Shown: piece by piece, positions 25,463-34,209 of the stretch | How the letters are laid out: every line of letters begins with the position of its first letter | Position numbering within the stretch: position 1 is the first letter of the stretch | Assembly: GCF_007290395.2 (NCBI RefSeq) | Contig: NZ_CP041656.2 | Coordinates: 7,039,501 to 7,103,500, forward strand | Source of the DNA: Bradyrhizobium cosmicum | GTDB lineage: Bacteria > Pseudomonadota > Alphaproteobacteria > Rhizobiales > Xanthobacteraceae | Direction of reading: 5' to 3' | DNA length: 64,000 bases | The notes under the pieces: generated by a model | Database searches by the model: none | Told to the model about the DNA's origin: nothing | Seen by the model: the letters and a program-made list of their open reading frames with translations, nothing else | Program-made: the position numbers and the translations under genes

Positions 25463-27541
25463 TTGGCAGCACCCGGACACAGCGAGCACACAGACCGGCC
25501 GCCCGGCCCGATCGGCCGGCTGCGCGCGCGTCTGGTCGGCGTGCTGCGCGCGGTGCCGATCCGCTGGCGCATCCTGTCGATCGCGGCGCTAAACTCCGCC
25601 GTTGTCGTGGTGCTGGTGGCGCTGATCTGGAATGGCTCGCAGGTGCTGGGCTCGGCCTGGGACGACGTGCGCCAGGTGCGCGAATCAGACCGGATCCTGG
25701 CGCTGCTCGAAAGCGAGACCGGGCGGCTGCAGAACCTGATCCACCGCTACATCAACCAGCCGAGCCCGGACCTGTTCGCCGAAATCCTGCTGCTGCGCGA
25801 GGCCGTGCTGGGCACGCTGACCAACCGCGCCGCCAAGGACCCCATGCTGGCAGGCTCGGTGGAGGAGCTGGAGCGCACCACCGACCGCTTCCTCAACGGC
25901 TTCGGCGAGCTGCGCGCCGTGCAGGCCACCATCGCCAGGACCTATGAGGAGCAGGTGCAGGGCCCGGCCCGGGACATGGCCGGCCTCTATTCCATCATCG
26001 AGGGCGCCACCGGCCATCGCGACGCGCTGATCTGGCCGTCGCTCGGCAAGTCGCGCGAGGCCTTCACCGCGATGCTGGTCGCGGCCAATTCCTATTATCT
26101 GTCGCTGTCGCCGGGCGCCGCCGACGACGCCCGCCGCAGCACCGAGACGATCGAGAAGACGATCCCGGTCATGATCGACCTCGCCGACAACGATCTGCAG
26201 CGCATGGCGCTGCAAAAGCTCGGGGCCCGCACCATGGCTTTGCGTGAGGGCTTTGCCAAACTCTCCGAGCAACTGACGAACCGCACCGAGCTCTTGCGCA
26301 ACACCATCGATGCCAGCCAGGCCGAGGCGATCGGCGCCATCGACGATCTCTCCACCAAGATGCGCCGGCGCGAGCAGAAGGCGCAGGAGACCTTCGACCG
26401 CACGCTGGCGGATATCTCGCGGCGGGTGCTGTCGATCGCGGTGATCTTCCTCGGCATCATCCTCACCGCCGGCGTGCTGATCGCGCTGTCGATCCGGCTG
26501 CCGCTGCAGCAGATCATGACCGCGATGCGCGCGATCGCGCTGGGCGACCTCGACCGCGAGGTGCAGGGCACCAAGGCCCGCGACGAGGTCGGCGCCATGG
26601 CGCGCGCGGTGGAGGTGTTCCGCGAGAACGCGATCGCCAAGCGCCAGACCGAGGACGAGCTGCGCGCGTCCAAAGAGAAGGCCGAGAGCGCGCTGCTCGA
26701 GCTCAATGCCGCGCAGCAGAATTTGATCGACGCCGAACGGCTCGCAGCGCTCGGCGGACTCGTCGCCGGCGTCGCCCACGAGGTCAACAACCCGATCGGC
26801 ATCAGCCTGACCGTGGCCTCCAGCCTTGCCCGGCGCAGCGAGATCTTCGAGGCCCAGCTCAAGGGCGACGGGGCCTTGCGCCGCTCGCAGCTGGAAGAAT
26901 TCGTGCAGTCCTCGCGCGATGCCTCGCAGCAGCTGGTCGCCAACCTCACCCGCGCCGGCGAGCTGATCCAGTCGTTCAAGCAGGTTGCGGTCGACCGCTC
27001 GCACGCCGAGCGGCGCCAGTTCTCACTCAGCGAAGCCACCGACCAGATCATCGCCAGCCTGAAGCCGGTGCTGAAGCGCTCGCCGATCACGCTCCAGGTC
27101 GACGTGCCCGAGGGACTGCTGCTCGACGGCTATCCCGGCTCCTACGGCCAGATCCTGACCAATCTGTTCCTCAACGCCGCCAACCACGCCTTCGCCGACG
27201 GGCGCGCCGGCACCATCACGATCTCGGCGCGGCCGCGCGGCAGCGACGACATCGAGATCATCTTCACCGACGACGGGGCCGGCATGACCCCCGACGTGCA
27301 GCGCCAGGCCTTTGACCCGTTCTTTACCACGCGGCGCAACGAAGGTGGCACGGGACTCGGGCTCCATATCGTCTATAACCTCGTCACCCAGCAGCTCGGC
27401 GGGCGCATGATGCTGGAATCCAAGCTGGGACAAGGTACTACTTTTCGCATTATCATGCCCCGGGTCGCCAAGGGCGGCGCGCAAAGCACAGAGACTGACG
27501 GGACTGCTCAATGGCCGAACAGGACGATGTCCTCCACCTGA
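25463..27541 (+). CDS. Membrane sensor histidine kinase with HAMP domain
   Basis: 692 residues. One membrane segment near residues 35-55, a long helical periplasmic sensor region (about 60-325), a second segment VLSIAVIFLGIILTAGVLIA, HAMP domain, coiled coil, HisKA-type dimerisation region with phospho-acceptor H439 in VAGVAHEVNNPIG, and a catalytic domain with N box NLFLNAANHAF, DDGAGM and GGTGLGLHIVYN. The start codon is TTG at 25463 with GGAG 9 bases upstream; there is no nearby ATG. Overlaps the next gene by 31 bases, so the products are made together. Signal unknown. Confidence 0.9.
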   Translation: MAAPGHSEHTDRPPGPIGRLRARLVGVLRAVPIRWRILSIAALNSAVVVVLVALIWNGSQVLGSAWDDVRQVRESDRILALLESETGRLQNLIHRYINQPSPDLFAEILLLREAVLGTLTNRAAKDPMLAGSVEELERTTDRFLNGFGELRAVQATIARTYEEQVQGPARDMAGLYSIIEGATGHRDALIWPSLGKSREAFTAMLVAANSYYLSLSPGAADDARRSTETIEKTIPVMIDLADNDLQRMALQKLGARTMALREGFAKLSEQLTNRTELLRNTIDASQAEAIGAIDDLSTKMRRREQKAQETFDRTLADISRRVLSIAVIFLGIILTAGVLIALSIRLPLQQIMTAMRAIALGDLDREVQGTKARDEVGAMARAVEVFRENAIAKRQTEDELRASKEKAESALLELNAAQQNLIDAERLAALGGLVAGVAHEVNNPIGISLTVASSLARRSEIFEAQLKGDGALRRSQLEEFVQSSRDASQQLVANLTRAGELIQSFKQVAVDRSHAERRQFSLSEATDQIIASLKPVLKRSPITLQVDVPEGLLLDGYPGSYGQILTNLFLNAANHAFADGRAGTITISARPRGSDDIEIIFTDDGAGMTPDVQRQAFDPFFTTRRNEGGTGLGLHIVYNLVTQQLGGRMMLESKLGQGTTFRIIMPRVAKGGAQSTETDGTAQWPNRTMSST

Positions 27542-29256
27542 TCGACGACACCGGTACCGCGCCGGAGGACCAGAACGTCCGGAAATGGAAGATCGCCGTC
27601 ATCGACGACGATCCGGCCGTGCATGACGGCACGCGTTTTGCGCTCTCGGACTATTCCCTCAACGGCCAGGGCCTGGAGATCCTCTCGGCGCATTCCGCGG
27701 CCGATGGTCGCAAGCTGATGGCCGCGCATCCCGATATTGCCGCCGTGCTGCTCGACGTCATCATGGAGACCGACGTCGCCGGGCTGGAGCTGGTCGAATT
27801 CATCCGCAACGAGCTTCAGAACGAGACCGTGCGCATCATCCTGCGCACCGGACAGCCGGGCCAGGCGCCCGAGCGGCGCGTGATCGTGCAGTACGACATC
27901 AACGACTACAAGGCCAAGACCGAGCTCACCGCCGACAAGCTGTTCACCTCGCTGACCGCGGCGCTGCGCTCCTATCAGCAGCTCGAGCGCATGGTGCAGA
28001 CACGGCGCGGGCTCGAGATCATCATCGACGCCGCCTCGACTCTGTACGACTTCAAGTCGATGCAGCGGCTCGCCGAGGGCGTGCTGACCCAGCTCGCCTC
28101 GCTGCTCAACGTCGATTGCGCCGGCATACTGGTTTTGCGCGACAATGGCGGTATCGATCCCGAGCTCTCGGTGCTCGCCGGCAGCGGCTGCTACAGCCGC
28201 TTCATCGGCACGACGTCCTCGCGCGCGCTTGATCCCGATCTGCGCGACATGGTCGAGGCCGCGTTCTCGCGCCGCAAGAACGAATTCGCGGACCATCGCA
28301 GCGTGATCTATCTGCGCACCGGAAGCGGCCGCGAGGTGGTGGTGCTACTGCAGGCCGAGCGCGAGCTGTCGGAGACCGACCGCTCGCTGGTCGAGATCTT
28401 CTCCAGCCGGCTCTCGATCGCGTTCGACAACGTCATCCTCTACCAGCAGCTCCAGGACGCCAACACCCAGCTGGAAGACCGCGTCGCCCAGCGCACCCGC
28501 GCCCTGATGCAGGCCAACCGCCGGCTCTCGGCGCAATGGCTGCGGCTGCAGCGCGCCAACGGCTTCAAGAACGAGATCCTCGGCACCGTCGCGCATGACC
28601 TGAAGAATCCGCTGGGCGTCATTCTCGGCCGCACCGAAATGCTGAAGGAGCTGATCTCGACCGGCGCCTCGGCGAGCGGCGTGGTCGCCCAGGTCGACCA
28701 CATCCGGGACGCCACCAAGCGCCTGACCACGATGGTCGACCATTTGATCTCGGACGCGATGGCCGACGCCTTCGACATCACGATCCGCCGCGAGCCGGTC
28801 GATGTCGCGGCCCTGGTCAAGGAGGTCGCGGAGGCCAACCAGCCGCTGGCGGTCAACAAGCAGCAGGCGATCAACGTCACCGCGCCGCCGAACATCGTCA
28901 CCATGTGCGACACCGACCGCATCCGCGAGGCGATCGACAACCTCATCAGCAACGCCATCAAATACTCGCCGATCGGCGGCAAGATCACCGTCGCGGTCAC
29001 CCATGAGGGCAGCGAGACCATCGTCCGCGTCACCGACGAGGGCGCCGGCCTGTCGCCGGAGGATCTCGGCCGCCTGTTCGGCCGGTTCCAGCGGCTGTCG
29101 GCCAAGCCGACCGCCGGCGAGAGCTCGACGGGACTTGGGCTTTCCATCGTCAAGCGTATTATCGACATGCATGGCGGCGAGGTGACGGCCGAGAGCGAGG
29201 GCCCCGGCAAGGGCGCGACCTTCACCATCACCCTGCCCGCGACCGAAATGCCGTGA
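27511..29256 (+). CDS. Hybrid regulator-kinase: receiver, DUF3369 and histidine kinase
   Basis: 581 residues, soluble. An N-terminal receiver (about 27-150) has IAVIDDDP and phospho-acceptor D82 in VLLDVIMETD. A DUF3369-type middle domain (about 165-325) begins GLEIIIDAASTLYDF. The kinase part has H362 in GTVAHDLKNPLG, N box NLISNAIKYSP, and GESSTGLGLSIVKRI. DUF3369 is more often joined to HD-GYP output; here the output is a kinase. It sits between a membrane kinase and an OmpR-type regulator, so it may relay phosphate from the first to the second. Confidence 0.9.
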   Translation: MAEQDDVLHLIDDTGTAPEDQNVRKWKIAVIDDDPAVHDGTRFALSDYSLNGQGLEILSAHSAADGRKLMAAHPDIAAVLLDVIMETDVAGLELVEFIRNELQNETVRIILRTGQPGQAPERRVIVQYDINDYKAKTELTADKLFTSLTAALRSYQQLERMVQTRRGLEIIIDAASTLYDFKSMQRLAEGVLTQLASLLNVDCAGILVLRDNGGIDPELSVLAGSGCYSRFIGTTSSRALDPDLRDMVEAAFSRRKNEFADHRSVIYLRTGSGREVVVLLQAERELSETDRSLVEIFSSRLSIAFDNVILYQQLQDANTQLEDRVAQRTRALMQANRRLSAQWLRLQRANGFKNEILGTVAHDLKNPLGVILGRTEMLKELISTGASASGVVAQVDHIRDATKRLTTMVDHLISDAMADAFDITIRREPVDVAALVKEVAEANQPLAVNKQQAINVTAPPNIVTMCDTDRIREAIDNLISNAIKYSPIGGKITVAVTHEGSETIVRVTDEGAGLSPEDLGRLFGRFQRLSAKPTAGESSTGLGLSIVKRIIDMHGGEVTAESEGPGKGATFTITLPATEMP

Positions 29257-29266
29257 TCCAGAGACC

Positions 29267-30004
29267 ATGACCCAAAGCCAGCACATCATGATCGTCGACG
29301 ACGAGGCCCCGGCCCGGGAGATGGTCGGCGATTACCTCAAGATGCACGGCTTCACCGTGACGCTGTGCGACGGCGGCAAGTCGCTGCGCGCCGCGATCGA
29401 CGGCGGCATGCCCGATCTCGTCGTGCTCGATCTCAACATGCCCGAGGAAGACGGCCTTTCGATCATCCGCGACCTCAAGAGCCGCATCAACGTGCCTGTC
29501 ATCATGCTCACGGCAACGGCGAGCCCGATCGACCGCGTGGTCGGCCTCGAGCTTGGCGCCGACGACTACGTCGCCAAGCCCTGCGAGCTGCGCGAGCTGA
29601 TGGCGCGGATCCGCTCGGTGCTGCGGCGGAGCACGCCGGCAAAGGCCGCCGCGGCCGAGGCCGCACCCGCCAAATCGGACAAGGATCAGCTGGTGCGCTT
29701 CGGCACCAAATGGCTCGATCTCGAAGCCCAGGCCTTGCGCGACGACGAGGGCAACGAGCATCCGCTGACCGCATCCGAGTTCGGGCTCCTGAAAGTGTTC
29801 GCGGCCAATCCGAAGCGCGTGCTGTCGCGCGAACGGCTGCTGGAGCTGGCCAATGCGCGCGATGCCGAAGCTTTCGACCGCGCCGTGGACCTGCGCATCA
29901 TGCGCATCCGCCGCAAGATCGAGCCCGATCCGACCAAGCCTGCCGTGATCCGCACCATCCGCGGCGGCGGCTATCTGTTCTCGCCGGCGGGCGAGAAGGC
30001 GTAG
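29267..30004 (+). CDS. OmpR/PhoB-family response regulator
   Basis: 245 residues. The receiver has IMIVDDEAPAR, phospho-acceptor D55 in LVVLDLNMPEEDG and K in VAKPCELRELMARI; an alanine-rich linker (about 122-137) leads to a winged helix ending RTIRGGGYLFSPAGE. Ten bases follow the kinase stop. Third member of the phosphorelay operon. Targets unknown; the ECF sigma gene 440 bases downstream is a candidate. Confidence 0.93.
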   Translation: MTQSQHIMIVDDEAPAREMVGDYLKMHGFTVTLCDGGKSLRAAIDGGMPDLVVLDLNMPEEDGLSIIRDLKSRINVPVIMLTATASPIDRVVGLELGADDYVAKPCELRELMARIRSVLRRSTPAKAAAAEAAPAKSDKDQLVRFGTKWLDLEAQALRDDEGNEHPLTASEFGLLKVFAANPKRVLSRERLLELANARDAEAFDRAVDLRIMRIRRKIEPDPTKPAVIRTIRGGGYLFSPAGEKA

Positions 30005-30030
30005 GCGGGCGGGCGAGCGGCAAATACAGC

Positions 30031-30171
30031 TGTCATCCCGGGGCGCGCACAGCGCGAGCCCAGGATCCATAACCACAGAGTGTGGTGACGACGCCGAGCT
30101 GGTAACTCCAAGTCTTCGTCAAACTGCTCCCTGGGATTATGGGTCCCGGGTTCGCTTTGCGCCCCGGGACG
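30031..30171. repeat. Palindromic intergenic repeat, family C-like (copy 2)
   Basis: Starts TGTCATCCCGGGGCGCGCAC and ends TTCGCTTTGCGCCCCGGGAC, with inner GGATCCATAACCACAG and a matching TGGGATTATGGGTCCCG. Same architecture as 13924-14056 but with diverged outer arms. It follows the response-regulator gene. The remainder of the 440-base gap up to 30444 is the sigma-factor promoter region. Confidence 0.65.
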
Positions 30172-30297
30172 CCAGGACAGTGCCTGGTGCGACCGAACGC
30201 AAAAGCCGGAAATACGTTCCCGGCGGCTCAGAGCGACGCCAAACGCTCTTCCCCGTATTTACCGTACATTGAAATTACACGCTTTTTTGCCCCGAAT

Positions 30298-30324
30298 GTT
30301 TCGTCGCTCCCTCTCCGACGAAAC
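30298..30324. promoter_or_regulatory. Dyad upstream of the ECF sigma gene
   Basis: GTTTCGTCG and its exact inverse CGACGAAAC are separated by 9 bases, about 120-147 bases before the sigma gene ATG. The 14-base string CCGACGAAACAATT that includes the right arm recurs at 31123-31136, just after the sigma gene. Possible operator or autoregulated promoter element. Confidence 0.4.
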
Positions 30325-30444
30325 AATTTTGCGGCGCATGAAACCATTTTCCCCTTTTCGTGCAGACGTCCCGAAACGTTGGCTCATTAACACTTTGGCT
30401 CAAGGAAACGCCGCTCGGTTGCGGCGCTACGGGGAGCCAGATCT

Positions 30445-31056
30445 ATGCCGAACGTCATCGCCATCAACGCCCAGGCCAGTCAGAGCATCATTGCCGCTCA
30501 GGCGACTTCGGACGATATGCTTCTCGAGAGCATTGCCGACGGCAATCGGACGTCGATGCACATCCTTTATTGCCGTCACAACGTGCGCGTTTATCGCTTC
30601 ATCCTGCGCATCGTGCGTGATGCCACCACCGCCGAAGACCTCGTGAGCCAGGTGTTTCTCGACGTCTGGCGCACCGCCGGCCAGTTCCAGGGCCGCTCGC
30701 AGGTTTCGACGTGGCTGCTGTCGATCGCCCGTTTCAAGGCGCTGACCGCGATGCGCCAGCGCCGCTTCGAGGACATCGACCAGGAAGACGTGCGCGAGAT
30801 TCCGGACGGAGCCGATACGCCGGAGACTTCACTCGACCGCAGCGACACCAGCGCCATCCTGCGCGCCTGTGTTCAGAAGCTGTCGCCCGCGCATCGCGAG
30901 ATCATCACGCTGGTCTACTACCATGAGAAGTCGGTGGAGGAGGTCGGGCAGATCATCGGCATCCCCCAGAGCACGGTGAAGACCCGGATGTTCTATGCGC
31001 GCAAGCAACTGGCCGATTTGCTTAAGGGCGCCGGCGTCGATCGCTTCGCCGCCTAA
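30445..31056 (+). CDS. ECF-type RNA polymerase sigma factor
   Basis: 203 residues. Sigma region 2 covers HILYCRHNVRVYRFILRIVR to VFLDVWRTAGQFQGRSQVST; region 4 covers LSPAHREIITLVYYHEKSVE, then EVGQIIGIPQSTVKTRMFYA. Regions 3 and 1.1 are absent, as expected for the ECF class. It has a 35-residue N-terminal extension. No anti-sigma gene is adjacent, which is unusual; control may be transcriptional, through the phosphorelay upstream or its own promoter. It is not next to phyR/nepR, so I do not call it ecfG. Confidence 0.9.
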   Translation: MPNVIAINAQASQSIIAAQATSDDMLLESIADGNRTSMHILYCRHNVRVYRFILRIVRDATTAEDLVSQVFLDVWRTAGQFQGRSQVSTWLLSIARFKALTAMRQRRFEDIDQEDVREIPDGADTPETSLDRSDTSAILRACVQKLSPAHREIITLVYYHEKSVEEVGQIIGIPQSTVKTRMFYARKQLADLLKGAGVDRFAA

Positions 31057-31364
31057 GCTTAATGATTTCAACGGGATATGACCGCTTATGCGGCCCTGTC
31101 CCGAGACACGGAAGTGTTACCGCCGACGAAACAATTGAAACAAAGCACAACATCAGGCGGAAAAACTTCCCTCCTATAAAGCTCACATACGGTTTCGTTA
31201 AACCTCCCAAGACCTCCAGCGACCCGGACGATGCCCCCGTCCGGGTCGTTTTGTATTTGGGTTTGCGATGGCTACCGCGGGCTCCCGTCACGAAGGCGTG
31301 ACGCCGCGTAACGACGGGCCCTCCCATCGCGAACTGCCCTCGTGACCCCCATCACGAGGGCCCC
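31057..31364. other. Intergenic region after the sigma factor gene
   Basis: No protein-coding gene seen. It is AT-richer than its surroundings, repeats CCGACGAAACAATT from upstream of the sigma gene at 31123-31136, has a TATAAA-like string near 31177 and ends in the terminator at 31220-31252. It could be a long 3' UTR or carry a small RNA. Confidence 0.4.
31220..31252 (+). terminator. Intrinsic (Rho-independent) terminator
   Basis: CGACCCGGACG pairs perfectly with CGTCCGGGTCG over 11 bases around a 7-base loop, directly followed by TTTT and a further T-rich stretch. It ends the transcript of the sigma factor gene or of an RNA starting within the gap. Confidence 0.88.
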
Positions 31365-32063
31365 ATGCTCGAACTTCTCTTCGCTCTCCTCGCCGGCATC
31401 CTCACCATCGCCGCGCCCTGCACGCTGCCGATGCTACCGATCCTGCTCGGCGCTTCGATCGGGCGCGCGGGACATTTGCGGCCGGCGATGATCGCGCTCG
31501 GCTTCGTCGTCTCGTTCTCCGCGACCGCGCTGCTGCTCGGTGCCATCACGCAGGCATTCGATTTCGATCCGAACGTGCTGCGCGAGGCGGCGTCGATCCT
31601 GCTGCTCGGCTTCGGGCTGCTGATGCTGTGGCCGGCGCCGTTCGAGTGGCTGTCGATCCGGCTCAATGGCTGGCTCGATCTCGGCAATTCCAGCGCCACG
31701 CAGCGCGAGGGCGCACTCGGCGGGCTGGTGCTCGGCACCACGCTCGGCCTGGTCTGGACGCCCTGCGCCGGCCCCGTGCTCGGCTCGATCCTGACGCTGG
31801 TCGCAACGACGAAGAACGCGCGCTGGGCCGGCACGCTGCTGGTCGCCTACGCCATCGGCGCCGCCATCCCGATGCTGGCGATCGCCTATGGCGGACAGGC
31901 CGCGACCACGCGCGTGCGCAGCCTCGCGCGGATCTCGCCGCGGCTGCAGCAGGGGTTTGGCGTCGTCGTGATCGGCTTCGCGGTCGCCGCCTATTTCCAG
32001 TACGACACGCTGATCGTGGCGTGGCTCACCGGATTCTATCCCACCGGCCAGATCGGCCTGTGA
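31365..32063 (+). CDS. CcdA/DsbD-type thiol-disulfide membrane protein
   Basis: 232 residues with about six membrane segments. The two redox cysteines are C19 in AAPCTLPMLP and C134 in VWTPCAGPVLG, each beside prolines as in CcdA/DsbD transmembrane domains. It would pass electrons from cytoplasmic thioredoxin across the membrane to the periplasmic thioredoxin-like protein encoded 30 bases downstream. Roles in cytochrome c maturation or Sox protein reduction (SoxV) are both possible; context next to cytochrome bd does not decide. Confidence 0.87.
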   Translation: MLELLFALLAGILTIAAPCTLPMLPILLGASIGRAGHLRPAMIALGFVVSFSATALLLGAITQAFDFDPNVLREAASILLLGFGLLMLWPAPFEWLSIRLNGWLDLGNSSATQREGALGGLVLGTTLGLVWTPCAGPVLGSILTLVATTKNARWAGTLLVAYAIGAAIPMLAIAYGGQAATTRVRSLARISPRLQQGFGVVVIGFAVAAYFQYDTLIVAWLTGFYPTGQIGL

Positions 32064-32093
32064 TCGCTTCCCATCACAACGGAGAACGCTGCC

Positions 32094-32657
32094 ATGACCC
32101 TGAAACTGCTCACCGTGTCTGCCTCGCTGATCGGCTTCGCCCTGACCGGCGCCGCCATCCCCGGCATCTGTGACGAGGCGGCGCCCGCAAAGCCGGTCAC
32201 CGTCGCGGCCGCCAGCCAGGGGAGCGCGCCCGACTTCACCGGCATCACCAACTGGTTCAACTCGAAGCCGCTTGGCATCGCCGACCTGCGCGGCAAGGTC
32301 GTGCTGGTCGACTTCTGGACCTATGGCTGCGTCAACTGCGTCAACACGCTGCCGCACGTCACCGACCTCTATGCCAAATACAAGGACAAAGGCCTCGTCG
32401 TGATCGGCGTGCACACGCCGGAATTTCCCTTCGAGCGCTCGGCCTCCAACGTGCAGGCGGCGCTCAAGCGCCACGGCATCACCTATCCCGTCGCGCAGGA
32501 CAATGAGTCCAAAACCTGGAACGCCTACAGCAACCAGTATTGGCCGGCGCAATACATCATCGACCAGAACGGCAAGATCGTATTCCAGCACGCGGGCGAA
32601 GGCCGCTACGACGAGATCGACCGCACAGTGGCAAAGCTGCTGAATGCAAACAGCTGA
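32094..32657 (+). CDS. Exported thioredoxin-like protein (redoxin/TlpA type)
   Basis: 187 residues with an N-terminal signal or anchor (MTLKLLTVSASLIGFALTGA). The thioredoxin fold carries C79-V-N-C82 in FWTYGCVNCVNT, which is the DipZ-like active site, and a cis-proline in YWPAQYIIDQNG. It is likely the periplasmic partner of the CcdA-like protein. Possible alternatives are SoxW-like or peroxiredoxin-like roles. Confidence 0.87.
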   Translation: MTLKLLTVSASLIGFALTGAAIPGICDEAAPAKPVTVAAASQGSAPDFTGITNWFNSKPLGIADLRGKVVLVDFWTYGCVNCVNTLPHVTDLYAKYKDKGLVVIGVHTPEFPFERSASNVQAALKRHGITYPVAQDNESKTWNAYSNQYWPAQYIIDQNGKIVFQHAGEGRYDEIDRTVAKLLNANS

Positions 32658-32799
32658 CGTCGTGCGGTTAGACAAAGAGTCCTATAGGATAAGAGCCCGG
32701 CATCGGTCATCATGCGCAGGCCGGGCGCGATGACATAGCCAAGCAGCCAGATCGGCGCCCCCGCAGCCCACAACGTCTCGCGTTGTGACGGGAGCGCCG

Positions 32800-34209
32800 A
32801 TGCTGTCGAACCTTGATCCGATCGTGCTCGCACGCGCGCAATTTGCCTTCACGATGTCGTTCCACATCGTGTTTCCGGCGTTCTCGATCGGGCTTGCAAG
32901 TTATCTTGCGGTGCTGGAAGCGCTCTGGCTGTGGACGGGCCGCGAGGTCTTCATCAACCTGTTCCACTATTGGCTGAAGATCTTCGCGATCGCATTCGGC
33001 ATGGGCGTGGTGTCGGGCATCGTGATGTCCTACCAGTTCGGAACCAACTGGTCGGCATTTGCCGACAAGACCGGGCCGGTCATCGGCCCCCTGATGGCCT
33101 ACGAAGTGCTGACCGCATTCTTCCTCGAGGCCGGCTTTCTCGGCGTCATGCTGTTCGGTCTCGAACGCGTCGGCCCGCGGCTGCACTTTTTCGCGACGTT
33201 GATGGTCGCGATCGGCACGCTGATTTCGGCGTTCTGGATTCTCTCCGCCAATTCGTGGATGCAGACCCCGACGGGCTACGCCGTCAATGCCGATGGCCAG
33301 TTCGTGGTCGCCGACTGGTTCAAGGTGATCTTCAATCCATCCTTCCCCTACCGGCTCGTGCATATGGTGCTCGCCGCCTACCTGACGACGTCGCTCGTGG
33401 TCGGCGCAGTGGGCGCCTATCACCTGCTGCGCGACCCGCATCTGCCCGGTCCCCGGGTCATGTTCTCGATGGCGATGTGGATGGCGGCGCTGGTCGCGCC
33501 GATCCAGATCCTGGCCGGCGACCAGCACGGGCTCAACACGCTGGAGCATCAACCGGCCAAGGTCATGGCGATGGAAGGGCACTACCAGAGCCACAAGGAT
33601 GGTGCGCCGCTGATTCTGTTCGGCCTGCCGGATCAGGCCACCGGCCGGGTCGACTACGCGATCCAGATTCCGAAACTGTCCTCTCTGATCCTGAAACATT
33701 CGCTCGATGCGCCGCTCGCGGGCCTCGACACCGTGCCGCGCGAAAACTGGCCGCCGGTCCCGATCACCTTCTGGTCGTTCCGCATCATGATCGCGCTGGG
33801 CTTCCTGATCTTCGGGCTCGGGCTGTTCAGCCTGTGGACGCGCTGGCGCGGCACCCTGTTCGATTCCCGGCCGCTGCACATCTTCGCGCTGACGATGGGG
33901 CCGGCGGGTTTCATCGCCGTGCTCGCGGGCTGGATCACGACAGAGACCGGCCGGCAGCCTTTCACGGTCTACGGCCTGTTGCGGACCGCGGACGCCGCCT
34001 CCCCGCTGGCCGCGCCCGCGGTGGGTTCGTCACTGCTGGCCTTCGTCATCGTCTATTTCATCGTGTTCGCGGCGGGGGCCATCTACATTCTGCGCCTGAT
34101 GGCGGCTTCGCCCCATCACGGCGAGCAGGGGCCGAGCGGCGACATGCCGTCGCGCGCCGCCGGCATCACACCGGCCTCGGGCGCGGCGGGACAGGGGGCG
34201 CTGTCATGA
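32800..34209 (+). CDS. cydA: Cytochrome bd-type quinol oxidase subunit I (CIO type)
   Basis: 469-residue membrane protein that binds hemes b558, b595 and d and oxidises quinol. Visible hallmarks: the N-terminal histidine in FTMSFHIVFPAF, DQHGLNTLEHQPAKVMAMEG in the quinol loop region, and TETGRQPFTVYGLLRT. The Q loop is short, as in the cyanide-insensitive (CIO/CioA) group. ATG at 32800 has GGGAG 5 bases upstream and is preferred over a GTG at 32785. ATGA overlap with cydB. Confidence 0.95.
   Translation: MLSNLDPIVLARAQFAFTMSFHIVFPAFSIGLASYLAVLEALWLWTGREVFINLFHYWLKIFAIAFGMGVVSGIVMSYQFGTNWSAFADKTGPVIGPLMAYEVLTAFFLEAGFLGVMLFGLERVGPRLHFFATLMVAIGTLISAFWILSANSWMQTPTGYAVNADGQFVVADWFKVIFNPSFPYRLVHMVLAAYLTTSLVVGAVGAYHLLRDPHLPGPRVMFSMAMWMAALVAPIQILAGDQHGLNTLEHQPAKVMAMEGHYQSHKDGAPLILFGLPDQATGRVDYAIQIPKLSSLILKHSLDAPLAGLDTVPRENWPPVPITFWSFRIMIALGFLIFGLGLFSLWTRWRGTLFDSRPLHIFALTMGPAGFIAVLAGWITTETGRQPFTVYGLLRTADAASPLAAPAVGSSLLAFVIVYFIVFAAGAIYILRLMAASPHHGEQGPSGDMPSRAAGITPASGAAGQGALS

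Noticed and set aside
30445..31056. General stress sigma factor EcfG
   Set aside because: The usual neighbours phyR and nepR are absent, and the protein has a longer N-terminus; kept as an unassigned ECF factor.
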